Source of the DNA: Capra hircus
Taxonomy: Eukaryota > Chordata > Mammalia > Artiodactyla > Bovidae
DNA: 64,000 nucleotides
Assembly (NCBI RefSeq): GCF_001704415.2
Contig: NC_030811.1
Coordinates: forward strand, 60,005,591 to 60,069,590
Direction of reading: 5' to 3'
The position numbers and the translations under genes were made by a program. This document shows, piece by piece, positions 44,911-56,402 of this stretch. Below the pieces are notes generated by a model, which was not told where the DNA came from, made no database searches, and saw only the letters and a program-made list of their open reading frames with translations. The stretch's first letter is position 1. Each line of letters begins with the position of its first letter.

Positions 44911-45704
44911 CATCTCAAATAACACAAGTAATATCAAAGTAAGATCTGGAATCCATATCCACTCATCCCCTGAGTCCCATGCAGCTTCTCTGAGTATCCC
45001 TGAGTCCCATGATCCCCTGAGTATCATGCTTTAAACTAACTGGTTCCAGGGTGTGATGCATTATAAATATACTTGCTGTTTATCTGCTTTGTGCTTTGGC
45101 CTCTTACTGAGAAAACAGAAATTTCCATTTTCAGAAAAAGGAATTATAAATTAGAAGCCTCTCACTTCTATTTCTCACATTTCTGACTAAAATAATATAT
45201 ATTAGTACCTCCACAGGGAAGGTAGGAACCTGTAATCAGTCAATATTTTTTACTCCTGAATGCTTCCTGGTTGGGGAAGCAGTGCTGGCACGAGCCTGAA
45301 TGATTTTTAAATGATCTGTGTTTTTCAATTACCAATGCCATGCTAGTCCTTCATTAGTGTGGATAATAAAGAGATGATTACAATAATGCCTGCCAGATGG
45401 CATATCGCAGAGAAAGCCTATGAGGATTTAGGAGTTAATATTTGTGCTATATGAGTGCCTACATTTGCTGAACAAATATAGCATTAAAAGCAACCTTTAA
45501 AACAAATCACATTGAGTGAATATTCATTCAGTCTAGGAAAAGCTCCATCAAGGCTATTTCTTGAGGCTGGTACATTAAGGTCATGTTCTCCAAGGGGAAG
45601 CAGGTTTTGATGGTTGCAAAAGATCACGTGGGAGTTGTGCCAAACTGTGCATGCCTTCCACTCCTCCTCTTCCAACCCAGGAGAAAGGGTATGTGGGCAT
45701 TTCA
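44911..45704. other. Intronic sequence with a short imperfect duplication
   Basis: 44960-45030 repeats CCCTGAGTCCCATG-type phrases about three times. The rest is unassigned. Confidence 0.5.
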
Positions 45705-45870
45705 ACAGGTTCCTACAACAGCACTTATCCATCTTGGATGCCCCTGAAAATCCCCTTTGGAGCTTTGAAAAATTCTGATGTCCAGGCTCTACCCAAAATC
45801 TGTGAAGTGGAAACCAAGCAACTGGATTTCTGAAGCTCCAATGTCCAGCCAAGATTGAGAACACTTTCCC
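45705..45870 (+). mobile_element. MER5A-like hAT fragment
   Basis: TTGGATGCCCCTGAAAATCC, AAAATTCTGATGTCCAGGCT, GGATTTCTGAAGCTCCAATG, ending ATTGAGAACACT. Follows MER5A order with strong divergence. Confidence 0.55.
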
Positions 45871-45872
45871 AA

Positions 45873-46035
45873 ATCATTGGGTCTCAAATTTGAGCATGAT
45901 CAGAATCAAATAGAGCATCTGTTCAGTTAGATTGCTGGTCACCACCCCCAGAGTTTCTGGTTGAGGCCTGAGAATCTGCATTCATACATGTTTCCAGGGG
46001 TTACTCTGGACCATACTTTGAGAACCTCTGCTCTA
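45873..46035 (+). mobile_element. MER5A-like hAT element
   Basis: GGGTCTCAAATTTGAGCATG, ACCACCCCCAGAGTTTCTGG, CTGAGAATCTGCATTCATAC, ending TTTGAGAACCTCTG. A clearer copy than its left neighbour and in the same direction. Confidence 0.75.
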
Positions 46036-46479
46036 AAGGCACAGTAACGCAATGCAAGAGAGTTCTAGGGACCTATACTCACCAACTGATGGAGTTGGAA
46101 CTTTGATTCCCTGTATCAAAGTGTTTGGTTTGGCAGGGACTTTTATTGTGATGTCTGCTTTAGGGAGGACGTGCACTCTTCACATTGATACAGGCTCAGC
46201 ACTCTCTCACCTGGCTGCTTCACACAGTTATATGAGGAAGTTCCTAACAGTATCTGACTATCTGACCCCCAACACAGATCACTGTTTCAAAGTCCTAGAC
46301 ATAGCCCTTAGAAATCTTTGGATTCTGTCCTTGGTCTCTTTCCATTAAATTCAATAAAAATGAAGAGTTTCGATGAATACAGAGTAGGCAGCTTATTAAA
46401 TCTGACCTAAGAGTGGACAAGATGGTGAATATATTGAAGAGCAGAAAAATAGCTGTGACTGGGTACAGGTGGGCATTGT
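46036..46479. other. Intronic sequence, nothing recognised
   Basis: No repeat family or exon recognised. Confidence 0.5.
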
Positions 46480-46640
46480 GCCAGGTACTCCAAAGGGGTG
46501 ATTTAATTTAATCTTCCCAACTACCCAATGAGGCAAGTTATTAAGGAGGTAAATGTTATTCTTCTCTGCCTACAGATGACAGTGACTCGTGCAAGATCCT
46601 GGTTAGAAGTGGCAAAGTCCCAACTTCAACCCTGTAGCTT
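46480..46640 (-). repeat. MIR SINE (reverse)
   Basis: AATTTAATCTTCCCAACTAC, CAATGAGGCAAGTTATTAAG, CTGCCTACAGATGACAGTGA, GAAGTGGCAAAGTCCCAA. Confidence 0.65.
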
Positions 46641-47990
46641 TTTTTTTTTCCTATTTAGGTTCAAAAGGTCTTTGGAGAATAGGAAGATGGGTCCCATTAG
46701 CAAGTAGAAGTTCAATCAGAGAAATGTAACATCCCATAAAAAGACTGTTTTAAAAATTCAAAAACAAATCTACTACAGAAAAAGGGAAATCTGGCTCACA
46801 AATAATTCATGAGATTCCAGCTCCACATCATTAAAATTTGATTCTTTTAGGTAAAGCACAAAGGATCTACATGAAAGAAATACTCAGAAAGATGCTAAGG
46901 GTTCAGGTCAACAGACTGTCTGGCTTCCATGCTGGACCTCCCTCTGAGCTGTGCATTCTCTTCTCTTGGCCTGGCCTCTGGAACACCCTTACACCTTTGC
47001 TTGTCTTTCTAATATCATTCACCCACCTGTTACTCTTTGGTTTTCCTGACCTTCAGCTTGGCTCCATTTATCTTCCTTCCACAGGTCCACAACTAATCTT
47101 TTAGGGAATACCTCTAATTCAGTTGAGCTGTGAGACCATCCACTACTATCCAGTGTCACTAGGAACCCCCTCCCTGGGTCTGTTCTGCAACCTAGGGGAG
47201 TTCATGACCTATTCTATATTAAGAAATACGAGTTAGAGTTGGTAATATAAGTCTAAGATGAATCAATTTCAAGTGGCAGGCAGGAGACTCTGACAGGCAG
47301 GAGGCTCTGACAGGCTGGGTTTTATTAACAGGAGCATAACCAGAAGAACAGAAGAGAATTCCACCATCCAGGCCCAGCTGAGGCCATACCCGTACACAAC
47401 ACAGAGTTCTGGGGGGCCCCCACTGTGAACCAGCTCCTGACACATAAGAAATTATACAGAGGGGCAGCCAGGAAGCAGCAGAAATATCTGGACAGAAAGG
47501 TGTGTCAGAAAAGTTGGGGGGGGGGACTTTAGATATTTAGCCCAGGGGGAAAAGTATATGTGATGGTGGTGGTTTGTAGTAGGATGGGAATTGTGGGTTT
47601 GATCACTACTGTCCTCAGGCATCTCAAGGATTGATATCATTGTAAGGGCAGCTATAGGAAGCAGAATTGGCAGAAAACAGCCTTTTCAGAAATACTGAAG
47701 CAAGGACTGGATGTCCAGCCAGAATGGTTTCCAGAGAACTAAAGGGTAGAGAATTGGGGCAAAGGACAATAGATACTTAGCAGCCCTGGCTCATTCCTTT
47801 TCTTATCAAATAACTTTGGATTTCTACTACTGTGCAAGGCACCATGGAAGACAAACATGATAAATTTCATCCAAAGATTAAAATAAAATACTACTTGGCT
47901 TCAAGAAACTTCGTTTCAGAAGTGAATTATTAAAAGCCTTAACAATACAGCTTTGAAATATGCACACATGGACATACACACACACTGTGC
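46641..47990. other. Intronic sequence, nothing firm
   Basis: 46900-47110 is pyrimidine-rich and could be a decayed L2. 47270-47310 has a short tandem duplication of CAGGAGGCTCTGACAGG. No exon recognised. Confidence 0.45.
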
Positions 47991-47992
47991 AT

Positions 47993-48028
<36 letters not shown>
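47993..48028 (+). repeat. (CA)18 microsatellite
   Basis: Pure CA array, 36 bases, preceded by an interrupted CACA region from 47965. Confidence 0.96.
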
Positions 48029-48030
<2 letters not shown>

Positions 48031-48109
48031 CACAAGCATAAGTAACTTCACACATGCATACTGTGGAAGCTCCCACACAGAAAATTCTGGATTTAAGGCA
48101 AATTTCCTT

Positions 48110-48225
48110 AGTCAGAAAACATGTATATGTATGGCTGAGTCCCTTTGCTGTCCACCTGAAACTATCACAACATTGTTAATTGGTTATACTCCAATATAAA
48201 ATAAAGTTTTTAAAAAAATTGTCCT
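48110..48225 (+). mobile_element. L1 3' UTR terminal fragment
   Basis: GGCTGAGTCCCTTTGCTGTC, CACCTGAAACTATCACAACA, then TATACTCCAATATAAAATAA and an A/T tail: the end of an older artiodactyl L1. Confidence 0.8.
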
Positions 48226-49143
48226 TTTAAAAATTACTCTTAAAAGGTCAGAAAAGGCTATGCAGTGCTATGCATACAATTTATGAAAAACTGGGCTCAC
48301 TCTTACTTCATTATCTTGAAGAAGCAGAGTTGAGACTTATTGAATAAAAGAATAAATTCTAATATTGTTTATTTGGTATGTTGATTTAACAGTCAATACA
48401 AAGAATTACCATGAAAACTCAATTAAATAATGCCTTGGGAATAAATCTCCTTTAAAATGAAGCTGGTTACGGTTTTTAAAAAAAGTCTTCATGAATAATG
48501 AAATAATGCTGTCAAGGTTTATAAAGATATCTGTAATTTTTCTACTGATCTGAATGCATGCAGGATTCTCAATGACCCAAGCACTGTGGCTCTTGCTAGC
48601 AACACCCTACTCTTTCTTCCCTGAACTCCCACAGCTTTTTCACTGCTCCTTTTAGAACTCCCTTTTTGCCAACCTTTTGTAGTTTTAAAACAGGAGGTGA
48701 ACTAGCATCAGTCATGCACAGGGGGTTTTTCTGTCTCCCTCTTTCACCCATCCCCAGGAAGAGCACAGGCTAAAAGGTCCATCAAAGGACACAGAACGGG
48801 TGCTACCCTCACTCCAGGGCTGGGCCTGCTAGCCACGCAGGCAACCCGTTCCCTCTGAGCCTAGCACAGCTCTCCAGACAGCCTCTGATACGGGCACCAT
48901 CGCCGACATGGGAGACAAAACCTCTTTTCTGTGATGGAGCCAGGAGTTGGTCAAGATGCTGCTGCTACAGATGGATTCTCAGGAGGTCAAAGGGATGCAG
49001 GGGCTTGTGTACTACAATCCCCACCACCTCCAGGACCTAGCACTGCATGGTGCTAGTGATGATGGTGATGACAGCTCTAATCATGGAAGTGACACAGCTA
49101 ACACACACACAGCACTTAATGAAGGCTGAGGACTATTCTAAGC
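48226..49143. other. Intronic sequence, a modestly GC-rich patch
   Basis: 48770-48910 has a higher GC content and a few CpGs. Nothing recognisable is encoded and no repeat family was assigned. Confidence 0.45.
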
Positions 49144-49450
49144 CAGGGGTTACTTCTGCCCAGGGGCCAGATTGGGTCCACCACTCAATTCTGTAGAGTT
49201 GTGAATTTAAAAGTGTGTGTCCCTTCTTATATTTTTAAATCTTGTTTTTATTCAAAAGGAAAATAATTACCTCTGACACATGACAATTATATGAAATTAA
49301 AATTTCAATGTTCATAAAGAAAGCTTTGTCAGAACACAGCTATGCACATTTATTTACATATTATCTGTACCTGCTTGAGCATTTGGCCTATAAGCCCTAA
49401 AATTCTTACTTGCTGACCCTTCTTTTACAAGAAAAGTTTGCCCACCCTCT
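49144..49450 (+). mobile_element. hAT-Charlie-type non-autonomous DNA transposon
   Basis: It starts CAGGGGTTACTTCTGCCC and ends GAAAAGTTTGCCCACCCTCT, imperfect inverted repeats of the 'caggggtcggcaaac' type. The internal TCAGAACACAGCTATGCACA and ATTTATTTACATATTATCTG are characteristic of this mammalian family. Non-autonomous. The exact family name is left open. Confidence 0.75.
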
Positions 49451-49984
49451 TTCTAAGTGTTTTGTTTTCACAGCAGTGCTGTGAGCTAAGAAAAATAATG
49501 ACTCTTTAATCAAAGTTAAACATCTCAACTATCAAAGAAATGCTAATGTTTGGTAAATGTTTAGTACCTGGATAACACAAGCCCTATGTAAATGTTTAAT
49601 GTTTTGCTCCCCTGGAAAATATGGTACTGATTTTAAAGATAACTAAATTTTAACTGGATAAATCCTGTGTCTTGAAAATGTTAAGTTGAAAGGAATGTTT
49701 TTAGTAGCCTTAATTTGTGATGCAAAGTCCCACTTTGGTGTCTTCAGATCCTTTCTCCTTGCCAACCAAAGGCAAACCTGGGAAGAGACCTTTGACACAC
49801 TTTTACATAAGACTTTTATACTTTATATAACTTTATGTAAGACTGCCTACAATTTTGATGAGTCAGGGATCTGGATTGTGTCTCATAAGCATTCTCCTCC
49901 TTCCCCCTTTCAGCACAGCTGAAATGGCAAAGTCCTGGCTTTTAAATTTGGAGACTGTGTTCTCTTTTCCACACCAGTAGAATT
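49451..49984. other. Intronic sequence, nothing recognised
   Basis: No repeat family or exon recognised. Confidence 0.5.
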
Positions 49985-50100
49985 CTTATGGTTGTTTTAA
50001 AGATGAAGAAATTGAGGAGTAGACAAGTTAAGTGTCTTGCCTACATTCACACAAACATTATGCTTAGACTTGATCCCATAAGTCCAGAGCCCATTTCTTA
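49985..50100 (-). repeat. MIR SINE fragment (reverse)
   Basis: TTTTAAAGATGAAGAAATTG, AGTTAAGTGTCTTGCCTACA, TTCACACAAACATTATG: reverse MIR core. Confidence 0.6.
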
Positions 50101-50138
50101 ATGGCTATTCTAAAAGGAGAACTAGCTAACTACACAGT

Positions 50139-50167
50139 GGGGGTGGGGTGGGGTGGGGTGGGGTGGG
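50139..50167 (+). other. (GGGGT)n G-quadruplex-type tract
   Basis: GGGGGT followed by four GGGGT units and GGG. Tandem pentanucleotide with six G runs. The G-rich strand is again the ELMO1 template strand. Confidence 0.88.
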
Positions 50168-50187
50168 AATCATGTTATAGAATATTG

Positions 50188-50400
50188 TATGTGTGCACGC
50201 TCAGTCACTACAGTCATGTCCGACTCTTTGTGACCCAATGGACCATAGCCCTCCAGGCTCCTCTGTCTATGGGATTCTCCAGGCAAAAATACTGGAGTGG
50301 AATGACATGTCCTCCTCCAGGGGATCTTCCCCACCCAGGGGTCGAACCTGGGTTTCCTGCATTTCAGGGAGATTCTTTACCTCTGAGTACTAGGGAAGCC
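50188..50400 (-). mobile_element. Bov-tA SINE (reverse)
   Basis: Reverse Bov-tA from GTGTGCACGCTCAGTCACTA to GAGTACTAGGGAAGCCTG. Imperfect duplication ATAGAATATT (left) and ATAGAACATT (right). Confidence 0.94.
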
Positions 50401-50935
50401 TGATAGAACATTACACAGCCTTGAAAAATTATCTTCATAAATAAAATAGACAAACCATTAGCCAGACTCATCAAGAAAAAAAGGGAGAAGAATCAAATCA
50501 ACAAAATTAGAAATGAAAATGGAGAAATCACAACAGACAATGCAGAAATACAAAAGATCATAAGAGACTACTATCAGCAACTATATGCCAATAAAATGGA
50601 CAACTTGTAAGAAATGGACAAGTTCTAAGAAAAGTATAACTGTTCCAAAACTGAACCAGGAAGAAATAGAAACTCTTAACAGACTCATCACAAGCATGGA
50701 AATTGAAATAGTAATCAGAACTTCCAGTAAACAAAAACCCAGGACCAGACGGCTTCACAGCTGAATTCTACCAAAAATTTAAAGAAGAGCTAACACCTAT
50801 CCTACTTAAACTCTTCCAGAAAATTGCAGAGGAAGGTAAACTTCCAACTCATTCAATGAGGTCACCATCACCCTAATACCAAAACCAGACAAAGATGCCA
50901 CACACAAAAAAGAAAACTACAGGCCAATAACACTG

Positions 50936-51235
50936 ATGAACATAGATGCAAAAATCCTTAACAAAATTCTAGCAAACAGAATCCAACAACATATTAAAAA
51001 GATCATACATCATGACCAAATGGGCTTTACCCCAGGGATGCAAGGATTCTTTAATATCTGCAGATCAATAAATGTGATATGCCACATTAACAAATTGAAA
51101 GATAAAAACCATATGATTATCTCAATAGATGCAGAGAAAACCTTTGACAAAATTCAACATCCAGTTATGGAAAAAAAAAAAAAAAACAGAAAGCAGGAAT
51201 AGAAGGAACATACCTCAACATAATAAAAGCCATAT
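50936..51235 (+). pseudogene. L1 ORF2 fragment, RT N-terminal region
   Basis: Open frame of 88 codons with [20 protein letters not shown] and the RT motif A segment [17 protein letters not shown]. It then runs into an expanded A tract (51169-51186) that shifts the frame, just before the Bov-A2 insertion. Confidence 0.93.
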
Positions 51236-51246
51236 ATGATAAACCC

Positions 51247-51523
51247 CGGAGAAGGCAATGGCACCCCACTCCAGTACTCTTGTCTGGAAAATCCCATGGA
51301 TGGAGGAGCCTGGAAGGCTGCAGTCCATGGGGTCATTGAGCATTGGACACGACTGAGTGACTTGCCTTTCACTTTTCACTTTCATGCATTGGAGAAGGAA
51401 ATGGCAACCCCCTCCAGTGTTCCTGCCTGGAGAATCTCAGGGATGGGGGAGCCTGGTGGGCTGCCGTCTATGGGGGTCACACAGAGTTGGACACGACTGA
51501 AGTGACTTAGCAGCAGCAGCAGC
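51247..51523 (+). mobile_element. Bov-A2 SINE dimer inserted in L1 ORF2
   Basis: Forward Bov-A2 with the usual connector and (AGC)n end. Exact 11-bp duplication ATGATAAACCC at 51236-51246 and 51524-51534, interrupting the ORF2 codons between motif A and the [10 protein letters not shown] block. Confidence 0.97.
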
Positions 51524-51564
51524 ATGATAAACCCACAGCAAACATTATCCTCAATGGTGAAAAA

Positions 51565-52056
51565 TTGAAAGCATTTCCCCTAAAGTCAGGAATAAGACAA
51601 GGGTGCCCACTCTCACCACTACTATTCAACATAGTTTTGGAAGTTCTGGCCACAGCAATCAGAGAAGAAAAAGAAGCAAAAGGAATCCAGATTGGAAAAG
51701 AAGAAGTAAAACTCTTACTGTTTGCAGATGACATGATCCTCTCCATAGAAAACCCTAAAGACTCCACCAGAAAATTACTAGAGCTAATCAATGAATATAG
51801 TAAAGTTGCAGGATATAAAATTAACACACAGAAATCCCTTGCATTCCTATACACTAACAAAGAGAAAACAGAAACAGAAATTAAGGAAACAATCCCATTC
51901 ACCATTGCAATGAAAAGAATAAAATACTTAGGAATAAATCTACCTAAAGAAACAAAAGACCTATATATAGAAAACTATAAAACACTGATGAAAGAAATCA
52001 AAGATGACACAGATGGAGAACTATACCATGTTCATGGATTGGAAGAATCAGTATAG
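51565..52056 (+). pseudogene. L1 ORF2 fragment, RT catalytic core
   Basis: 163-codon frame with [17 protein letters not shown] (residues 11-27) and the catalytic FADD (53-56), then [20 protein letters not shown] and [16 protein letters not shown]. It ends at a frameshift at about 52020-52056. Further ORF2 pieces follow in other frames to about 53412 (for example [13 protein letters not shown] and [20 protein letters not shown]). The enzyme would be LINE-1 endonuclease/reverse transcriptase, but this copy is inactive. Confidence 0.95.
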
Positions 52057-53888
52057 TAAACATGAGTATAGTACCCAAAGCAATCTATAGATTCAATGCA
52101 ATCCCTATCAAGCTACCAAGGGTATTTTTCAGAGAACTAGGACAAATATATGGAAATACAAAAAACTTCAAATAGCCAAAGCAATCTTGAGAAAGAAGAA
52201 TGGAACTAGAGGAATCAATCTGCCTGACTTCAGACTATACTACAAAGCTACTGTCATCAAGACAGTATGGTACTGGCACAAAGACAGAAATATAGATCAA
52301 TGGAACAAAATAGAAAGCCCAGAGATAAATCCACACACTTATGGACACCTTATCTTTGACAAAGGAGGCAAGAATATACAATGGAGAAAAGATAATCTCT
52401 TTAACAAGTGGTAAAACTGGTCAACCACTTGTAAAAGAAAGAAACTAGAACACTTTCTCATACCATACACAAAAGTAAATTCAAAATGGATTAAAGATAA
52501 GACCAGAAACTATAAAACTCCTAGAGGAAAACATAGGCAAAACACTCTCTGACAAAAATCACAGTAGGATCCTCTATGGCCCACCTCCCAGAGTAATGGA
52601 AATAAAAGCAAAAATAAACAAATGGGACCTAATTAAAATTAAAAGCTTTTGCACAATGAAGGAAACTATAAGCAAGGTGAAAAGACAGCCTTCAGAGTGG
52701 GAGAAAATAAAAGCAAATGAAGCAACTGACAAAGAATTAATCTCAAAAATATACAAGCAGCTCCTGCAGCTCAATTTCAGAAAAATAAGCGACCCAATCA
52801 AAAAATGGGCAAAAGAATTAAACAGAATTTCTCCAAAGAAGATATCCAGATGGCTAACAAACACATGAAAAGATGCTCAACATCATCATTATCAGAGAAA
52901 TGCAAGTCAAAACCACAATGAGGTACCATCTCACATCAGTCAGAATGGCTGCTATCAATAAGTCTACAAACAATAAATGCTGGAGAGTGTGCAGAGAAAA
53001 AGGAACCCTCTTACACTGTTGGTGGGAATGTAGACTAATACAGCCACTATGAAGAATAGTGTGGAGATTCCTTAAAAAACTGGAAATAGAACTGCCATAT
53101 GACCCAGCAATCCCACTGCTGGGTATACACACCCAGGAAACCAGAATTAAAACAGACACATGTACCCCAATGTTCATCACAGAACTGTTTACAATAGCCA
53201 GGACATGGAAGCAACCTAGATGCCCACTGGCAGACAAATGGATAAGAAAGCTGTGGTACATATATACAATGGAATGTTACTCAGCCATTAAAAAGAATGC
53301 CTTTGAATCAGTTCTAATGAGGTGGATGAAACTGGAGCCTATTATACAGAGTGAAGAAAGTCAGAAAGAAAAACACCAATACAGTATACTAACACATATA
53401 TATGGAATTTAGAAAGATGGTAATGATGACCCTATATGTGAGACAGCAAAGAGAGACAGATGTAAACAACAGTCTTTTGGACTCTGTGGAAGAAGACAAG
53501 GGTGAGATGATTTGAGAGGGTAGCATTGAAACATGTATATTATCATATGTAAAGTGGATCGCCGGTCCAGGTTCAATGCATGAGACAGGGTGCTCAGGGC
53601 AGGTGTACTGGGATGACCCCTGGGGGATGGGATGAGGAGGGAGGTGGGAGGGAGGTTCTGGAAACACGTACGCTCCCATGGCTGATTCATGTTGATGTTT
53701 GGCAAAAAACACTACAATATTGTAAAGCAATTAGCTTTCAATTAAAATAAATAAATTAAAAAAATTATCTTCATAGAGTACTTAGTTAGGAATATAAAAT
53801 ATATGTTGTACTCTGTGTAGAATTTCAATAGTAGTATATATTCCTTGACATTGTGTATTTTATGTAGAGAACTCTCTATGTATTCTTA

Positions 53889-53911
53889 TTACATATATAT
53901 ATATACATATA

Positions 53912-53947
<36 letters not shown>

Positions 53948-53948
53948 A
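53889..53948. repeat. (TA)n/(CATA)n tract
   Basis: Sixty bases of alternating TA with a short GTGTG interruption, 130 bp beyond the L1 3' end. Self-complementary, so able to extrude hairpins. Confidence 0.92.
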
Positions 53949-55860
53949 CAGACATATACATGCAGGCAATATCAAGATATATACTTAGCATGTAATTGTG
54001 AATTTGTAAAAACTGGAAGGAAACTTACCAAAGTATTAATGGTAATTTTTTTGTAATGGTAGGGAGATGGAAGACTTTTTCCCCTACCTGTCCATATTTT
54101 TCAAATTTTCTCTAATGAAGATGCATTGCTTCTTACTTATATCTGAGTAGAGGTGTGCCCACTGTTTCCTAAAAAGAAACAGAGACCATCCTGCAGGAAA
54201 AGATGAGAAATGGATTGGAGTCTCACCCTGGACTCCACCCATGCCTTTGCTGAAGGTCCCCTGCAGGTCATGTCCAGCTGTGCCCAAGGTTACACACCTG
54301 GGCAGAAAGGCTCATCTCCACCTGGTCAAGTGAGTCCTGTGCAGAACAGCTTGCCTCCTGAATACAGCATTTCTCTCAGAAGAAGGCCAGGAAGAGGTCC
54401 CTTATCTGAGTCAGGCAATCTCAGGTCCTGAGGCCCCCTGGCTTGGACCACTGCATGACATTTGCTCAATTTGCCAGCCCTACAAAAGGTACAGCCCTCT
54501 GGGCTTAAAGGACTCCCCTTCTTTAACCCGATCCTTTTAAGCCAGCATCTCCTGGAGTCTGACTGTTCACATCTCACTTCACTTAGTCAGGAAACTACAA
54601 TCACAGCTTCAGCCTGAGTGAGGCACTACACTACTGACTGGGCAATCCTGGGCCAGCCCAGGGGCAGTCATCTGTAACTGCTGGCAGTTGGACAATATTA
54701 TCTTGATGGGACCCTTCAGCTCTAAAGTCTTCAGAGCTGTAAATGTTCAGGGTTCCCCAAATATGTAGGGAAACTGTGAAACTGCCAATATCTGACCATT
54801 TGTGACCTGCAGTAATGGAATTTCACATGGTTCAATCTAAAAATAGTCAAGCTAAATAGAGGCATCCACCCCAGTTATCTTGAAAATTCTTGAAAGAAGA
54901 TGGCTTCCTAAAGAATGTAATGGAAACAATTCCAAAGAGAATAGCTGGAGCTGAGGATAGAAAGATCTGAAGGAGTGCCACAGTTTTAGTTTGAAAATCA
55001 GTAATAAAATAGATTTTTTTTAAACAAGCTTCTAAAAATGCATCTTATGACACACCTCCTGCCTCTAAGAAATCAGCAAAACCATGGCAGAAATATCTCC
55101 CCTCCTGGCTGTCACTCATAGGAGCCAACAGAAAAGCAAGTGACCTCTGTTTGATTTGGTTTTGCTCACATTAAATCTAACCATCTGCAGATACAATGAC
55201 TGTGACTGTCTCAGTCTGGAGAATAAGGATCTGAAAAACAAGAATTTGAGACCACTACCAACGAGAGAGCAATAAACCCTGAAAGAGGATAAGAATTATT
55301 GAAAATGTTAGATAAATAGCATGTGAATGCCATGTTGCCCCTAACCTTAGCAAACAGATTGAATGGAATTATTAATAAAAACTACCACATTAAAAAAGAA
55401 AACACCTCCTGGTTATCTTGCAAACATCACATGCTCTACGAACTTGGTCCTAAAGGACCCCCAGCGTGCAAGGATCTGTAGGGTTACTCAGAGGCTGAGG
55501 GCAGGGGTGAAGGACAAGAGAAACTGAAACTAACTTCTGAAAGTCTGATTTACTTTTTGGTGGTTATTTAACTAAATTCAACCTCCTCTAACAACTGGGT
55601 CTTCTTTGTAATTCGATCTCAGAAAAAAATGACTTCAAACATACACATTATGACTTTAAACTGATAATGTTATCACAAGATATATATGTAAAGAAAATTA
55701 CTCAAAATTTCTACAACCATTTTTTCAAAGTACAAAAACATGCAGGGAAGTGATATGCATCATGATAAGACAGCAGAAGGATAAGGACAGGTGGGGAGAG
55801 AGGGGGACATGGCCTTAATCTGTAATGTCCTGTTTTCTTAATCATGCCTCCTCCCCAAAT
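53949..55860. other. Repeat-poor intron block
   Basis: About 1.9 kb. Opposite-strand frames at 54084-54577 carry no recognisable domain. No repeat family assigned. Confidence 0.5.
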
Positions 55861-55873
55861 ACAGTTGAATGTT

Positions 55874-56148
55874 GCTGCTGCTACTGCTAAGTCACTTTAG
55901 TTGTGTCCGACTCTTTGCGACCCCATAGACGGCAGCCCACTAGGCTCTGCTGTCCCTGAGATTCTCCAGGCAAGAACACTGGAGTGGGTTGCCATTTCCT
56001 TCTCCAATGCATGAAAGTGAAAAGTGAAAGTGAAGTCACTCAATCATGTCCGACTCTTCACAACCCCATGGACTGCAGCCTACCAGGCTCCTCCGTCCAT
56101 GGGATTTTCCAGGCAAGAGTACTAGAGTGGGGTGCCATTGCCTTCCCC
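55874..56148 (-). mobile_element. Bov-A2 SINE dimer (reverse)
   Basis: Reverse dimer beginning with (GCT)n. Exact 13-bp duplication ACAGTTGAATGTT at 55861-55873 and 56149-56161. Confidence 0.97.
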
Positions 56149-56203
56149 ACAGTTGAATGTTACTATCTATTAAATCTGAATTGTAAGTACACACATGAAC
56201 ATC

Positions 56204-56396
56204 TTTGGTGGTGGTGGCGGCTTTGTCACTCAGTCGTGTCCAACACTTGCGATCCCATGGACTGTAGCCCATCAGATTTTCCAGGCAAGAATACTGGAGT
56301 GGGTTATCATTTTTCCCTCCAAGGGATCTTCCCCACCCAGGGATCGAATTCATTTCTGCATTTGCAGGAAGATTTTTTTACCGCTGAGCCACCAGG
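56204..56396 (-). mobile_element. Bov-tA SINE (reverse)
   Basis: Reverse Bov-tA from TTTGTCACTCAGTCGTGTCC to CTGAGCCACCAGGGAAG, preceded by a GGTGGTGGTGGCGG run. It lacks about 20 bases after ATCAG relative to other copies. Confidence 0.93.
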
Positions 56397-56402
56397 GAAG
56401 AT

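Larger units (their letters stand above)
50440..53760 (+). mobile_element. Ruminant L1, 5'-truncated, carrying a Bov-A2
   Basis: The longest transposon in the window. Its limits are set by an exact 15-bp duplication AAAATTATCTTCATA at 50425-50439 and 53761-53775. It holds ORF2 from upstream of the RT domain to the end, then the 3' UTR (ATACGCTCCCATGGCTGATT-like, TTGTAAAGCAATTAGCTTTC) and an AATAAATAAATT tail. Without the 277-bp Bov-A2 and its duplicated target it is about 3.0 kb, half of a full-length L1. It lies antisense to ELMO1. Confidence 0.97.
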
